Shown one piece after another: positions 61,501 through 64,000 of a stretch of 64,000 nucleotides of DNA. The DNA lies in contig CAWEVL010000013.1 of the NCBI GenBank assembly GCA_963812525.1, positions 55,881 to 119,880 on the forward strand, read 5' to 3'. The position numbers and the translations under genes were made by a program. The notes under the pieces were generated by a model, which was not told the DNA's origin, made no database searches, and was given only the letters and a program-made list of their open reading frames with translations. Position 1 is the first letter of the stretch; each line of letters starts with the position of its first letter. Source of the DNA: Bog-756 sp963812525. Its GTDB lineage: Bacteria; Actinomycetota; Acidimicrobiia; Acidimicrobiales; RAAP-2.

Positions 61501-62628
61501 ATGGACTTCTCGTTTAGCGAAGAGCAAGAGGCGGTACGCGAGCTGGCCGATCGGATCTTCACCGATCTGTCCACCCCGGAACGGCTACGCGAGTTCGAGT
61601 CCGAGCCCGACGGGGACCGGTTCGACCGCAAACTCTGGGGCGAGCTGGCCGCCGCCGGACTGCTGGGCATCGCCCTCCCCGAGGACGTGGGCGGGGCCGG
61701 ACTGGGCTTCCTGGAGACCGGCCTGCTGGCCGAGGCCACCGGCCGGTGCGCGGCCTACGTGCCCACCGTCGAGACCCTGGCCTCGGCGGCCGCCGCGGTG
61801 GCCCACTTCGGCACCGAGGACCAACGCCAGCGGTGGCTCCCCGGGGTGGTGTCCGGGGAGACCGTCCTGACCACGGCCCTGGTCGAGTTGGGTGGTGTCC
61901 CGGCCCTGCCGTCCGTGGTGGCCGAGCGCGACGGGGACGGGTGGATCCTGTCCGGCTCCAAGGCCTGCGTCCCCTCGGGGATGATCGCCGACGCCGTGCT
62001 GGTCACCGCCCGGGTGGAACCGGCGTCGGTGGCCGTGTTCATCGTGGACACCTCGGCCCCCGGCGTCGGCCGGGAGCGGCAGGTCGCCAACACCGGCCAG
62101 TCCGAGGCCGTCCTCACCCTCTCGGCTGTCCGGCTGGGTGCCGGGGCGCTGTTGGGCTCGGTGGAGGACGGCTCCGCCGTCATCGAGTGGTTGGTGCTGC
62201 GCAGCACGGCGGCCCTGGCCCTGGTCCAGGCCGGCGCGGCGGCGGCCTCGCTGGCCCTGGTGGCCGAGTACACCAAGACGCGTGAGCAGTTCGGCAAGCC
62301 CATCGCCACCTTCCAGGCCGTGGGCCAGCGGGCGGCCGACGCCTACGTCGACACCGAGGCCATCCGGCTCACCGCCTGGCAGGCCGCCTGGCGGATCGAC
62401 CAGGGCCTGCCGGCCGACAAGGAGGTCGCCATCGCCAAGTTCTGGGCGGCCGACGGCGGGCAGCGGGTCGTCCACGCCGCCGTCCACCTCCATGGCGGGG
62501 TCGGCGTCGACCGCGAGTATCCCCTGCACCGCTACTTCCTCATGACGAAGCACATCGAGTTGACCCTGGGCGGGGCCACCGAGCAACTGCTCCAGCTCGG
62601 TGCCACGCTGGCCGCCGAGCCCGTCTGA
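61501..62628 (+). CDS. Acyl-CoA dehydrogenase, FadE28/ChsE1-like
   Basis: 375 residues. MDFSFSEEQEAVRELADRIF, GIALPEDVGGAGLGFLETGLLAEATGR, TREQFGKPIATFQAVGQRAADAYVD, HLHGGVGVDREYPLHRYFLMTKHIELTLGGATEQL. The general pattern, short acyl-binding region and C-terminal HxHGGxGxDxxYPxHRY are those of FadE28 (ChsE1), the partner subunit of FadE29. The gene lies 86 bases after it, so an alpha2-beta2 ChsE1-ChsE2-like enzyme is expected. An ATG at 61501 is unambiguous. Confidence 0.87.
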   Translation: MDFSFSEEQEAVRELADRIFTDLSTPERLREFESEPDGDRFDRKLWGELAAAGLLGIALPEDVGGAGLGFLETGLLAEATGRCAAYVPTVETLASAAAAVAHFGTEDQRQRWLPGVVSGETVLTTALVELGGVPALPSVVAERDGDGWILSGSKACVPSGMIADAVLVTARVEPASVAVFIVDTSAPGVGRERQVANTGQSEAVLTLSAVRLGAGALLGSVEDGSAVIEWLVLRSTAALALVQAGAAAASLALVAEYTKTREQFGKPIATFQAVGQRAADAYVDTEAIRLTAWQAAWRIDQGLPADKEVAIAKFWAADGGQRVVHAAVHLHGGVGVDREYPLHRYFLMTKHIELTLGGATEQLLQLGATLAAEPV

Positions 62629-62758
62629 CGACAGCCGGACCCACCGCGGCCGCCGACCGGCCCTGGGTAGGATCGGACCGCGGCAGGGGCCGAGGCAGAG
62701 GTGGTCCGATGACGGGATCCAGGTGCAGGCCGACGGCGGCGTGCGAGGCGATGCGCCC

Positions 62759-63871
62759 ATGGTGATGGGCCGCCGTGACGGCGTGGCGCACTCCTCCTGG
62801 CCCATCGGCATCACCGACCTGGCCGGCCTGGCCGGCCAACTCGGGCTCTCGCTGGGGCGGGTGCCGTTCCGCCGGCCCTGGTCGGGCGCGGGGCACGTTC
62901 CGCACAACCTGGCCGTGGCCGTCACCCGCGAGACCATGCGTTCGTTCATGGGCTATCTGACCGCCCTGCCCATCGAGGAGTTCCGCTTCGTCGAGCTGGT
63001 CCTGGACGACCTGTCCGGGGCGGTCCTCGCCCCGGTGGTCCGCTCCCTCGACGTCGACCAGGAGGTGGCGACGGTCTCCGGTGTCCCGGGCATCTGGTAC
63101 CGCCGGTCCGGGTCCGAGCCGGTCGGCACCGTGCTCTACCTGCACGGAGGAGGGTACGTCGGTACCTCGCCGCGCATGTATGCGGCATTCGTGGCCGGGC
63201 TGTGCCGTCGGACGGGTTGCCAGGTCTTCGTGGCCGACCTCCGGTTGGCCCCCGAGTTCCCCTTCCCGGCCGGGCTCGAGGACGCCGTGCTGGTCCTGGA
63301 GGGGCTGCTGGCCGACGGGACCGACCCGACCCGGCTCTTCGTGGCCGGCGACTCCAGCGGCGGCGGCCTGGCGGCGTCGCTCATGTACTCCATGCACGCC
63401 ACCCGTCACCGGCCCATCGCCGGGGTCATGCTGTTCTCGCCCGAGCTGGACCTCCTGCTCGACCAGCCGTCGGTGACGGCCAACGCCGACCGGGACATCC
63501 TGCCCTGGAACATGCCCACCACGGCCTACCTCCAGGGGCGGGACGCCGGCTCGGCACCGGTGTCCGGGGTCAACCAGGACGTGTCCGGCTGGCCCCCGAC
63601 CTTCGTCTGCTTCGGGAGCGACGAGATGTTCAGGGACGCCATCCGGCTCTTCGTGACCCACCTGGAGGGTGCCGGAGTGGACACCACGTCCCTGGAGGAG
63701 CCGGGCATGTTCCACGTCTTCCCCATCCTGATGCCCTGGGCCGAGGGGAGCCGGCGGGCCTACCGGGCCGTCGGAGAGTTCGTCCGCGGCCGTCTGCCCG
63801 ACGCCGGGGAGTCGGGTGCACCCGACGTGAGGTCGGCCGCCGGCGGGGCGGCCCGGCCCGCGGTGACGTAG
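62759..63871 (+). CDS. HSL-family esterase/lipase (alpha/beta hydrolase)
   Basis: About 370 residues. YLHGGGYVGTSPRMYAAFV has the H-G-G-G oxyanion loop, LFVAGDSSGGGLAASLM the nucleophile elbow G-D-S-S-G, FGSDEMF the acid, and MFHVFP the catalytic His. DLRLAPEFPFPAGLEDAV is a family hallmark. No signal peptide. Several in-frame starts exist (GTG 62741, ATG 62759, ATG 62765); none has a strong ribosome-binding site. It follows the dehydrogenase pair on the same strand and may release a fatty or steroid acid for them. Confidence 0.88.
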   Translation: MVMGRRDGVAHSSWPIGITDLAGLAGQLGLSLGRVPFRRPWSGAGHVPHNLAVAVTRETMRSFMGYLTALPIEEFRFVELVLDDLSGAVLAPVVRSLDVDQEVATVSGVPGIWYRRSGSEPVGTVLYLHGGGYVGTSPRMYAAFVAGLCRRTGCQVFVADLRLAPEFPFPAGLEDAVLVLEGLLADGTDPTRLFVAGDSSGGGLAASLMYSMHATRHRPIAGVMLFSPELDLLLDQPSVTANADRDILPWNMPTTAYLQGRDAGSAPVSGVNQDVSGWPPTFVCFGSDEMFRDAIRLFVTHLEGAGVDTTSLEEPGMFHVFPILMPWAEGSRRAYRAVGEFVRGRLPDAGESGAPDVRSAAGGAARPAVT

Positions 63872-64000
63872 GCCACCACGGCGGAGGCGGCGAGCAGGGT
63901 GCCGGCGGCCAGGAGGGAGAGGTCGAGCCCGTGCCCGAAGGCGCCGTAGGCCGCCGTGACCACCTTGTTGATGATCGCCTGGATGGAGGCGTTGCCCTGG
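63760..64000 (-). CDS. C-terminus of an MFS-type transporter (partial)
   Basis: The minus-strand frame is open to the window edge and reads QGNASIQAIINKVVTAAYGAFGHGLDLSLLAAGTLLAASAVVAYV. This is the last periplasmic loop and final helix of a drug/proton major-facilitator transporter (QacA/EmrB style). A hydrophilic tail follows. The last 112 bases overlap the esterase 3' end on the opposite strand; the true stop could be earlier if an indel is present. Confidence 0.55.
   Translation of the reverse strand, partial: QGNASIQAIINKVVTAAYGAFGHGLDLSLLAAGTLLAASAVVAYVTAGRAAPPAADLTSGAPDSPASGRRPRTNSPTAR

Overview
The window is high-GC DNA (visibly about 70% G+C, with strong G/C at third codon positions). 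It carries a WhiB-type regulator, GTG and leaderless-looking starts, many stop/start overlaps (ATGA or GTGA), and mycobacterial-style steroid and fatty-acid genes. Together these point to an actinobacterium (Actinomycetota). Acidimicrobiia is my best guess, but that is an inference and I see no rRNA or marker gene that settles it. About twenty genes carry single-base frameshifts inside otherwise intact reading frames, several in homopolymer runs. The assembly therefore probably contains indel errors, and 'broken' genes here should not be read as biology without raw reads.

Layout. 1-7.6 kb: a secreted protein cut by the window edge; an envelope or exopolysaccharide block (two glycosyltransferases, holo-ACP synthase, acyl carrier protein, remnants of an acyl-CoA dehydrogenase and of a GH2 beta-mannosidase, a polyprenyl glycosylphosphotransferase); and a low-molecular-weight tyrosine phosphatase. 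7.8-20 kb: housekeeping and metabolic singletons (whiB, a Nudix/zinc-ribbon/histidine-phosphatase operon, a TetR regulator, an amidohydrolase with a zinc alcohol dehydrogenase, an APC permease facing a universal stress protein, hydrolases). 20-25.6 kb: an accessory stretch with SRAP, a HAD hydrolase, small Cys/His proteins and the RNase P RNA gene. A 26-bp copy of the rnpB 3' end lies 2.73 kb beyond the gene and makes the intervening segment look like a former integrated element. 25.6-35.5 kb: xseA-xseB, an acyl-CoA ligase, an MBL hydrolase, a ferredoxin reductase, and a MoxR/DUF58/transglutaminase operon.

35.7-47.5 kb: an overlapping glpD / FAD-oxidase / FGGY-kinase operon diverges from a Fur/PerR-like regulator across a 42-bp dyad, followed by rubrerythrin and DUF3501. 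Then, on the minus strand, comes a two-gene encapsulin operon. A nitrobindin-like haem beta-barrel protein ends in a textbook encapsulin cargo-loading peptide and overlaps the start of a family 1 encapsulin shell gene. This is the most interesting system in the window. A CoA-transferase and an enoyl-CoA hydratase lie directly downstream, and ssb and msrB lie upstream beyond a 32-bp tandem repeat.

47.7-63.9 kb: a steroid / complex-acid catabolic block. fadE30, ipdF and fadD3 homologues (HIP, i.e. CD-ring degradation in mycobacteria) are followed by an alcohol dehydrogenase, two acyl-CoA synthetases, an SDR, a cytochrome P450 with its own 3Fe-4S ferredoxin, a thiolase, and a pair of acyl-CoA dehydrogenases resembling FadE29/FadE28 (ChsE2/ChsE1, side-chain degradation). 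A perfect KstR consensus operator lies in front of the FadE29-FadE28-like pair, and a second TetR-type palindrome lies in front of the divergent thiolase. An HSL-type esterase and the end of an MFS transporter close the window.
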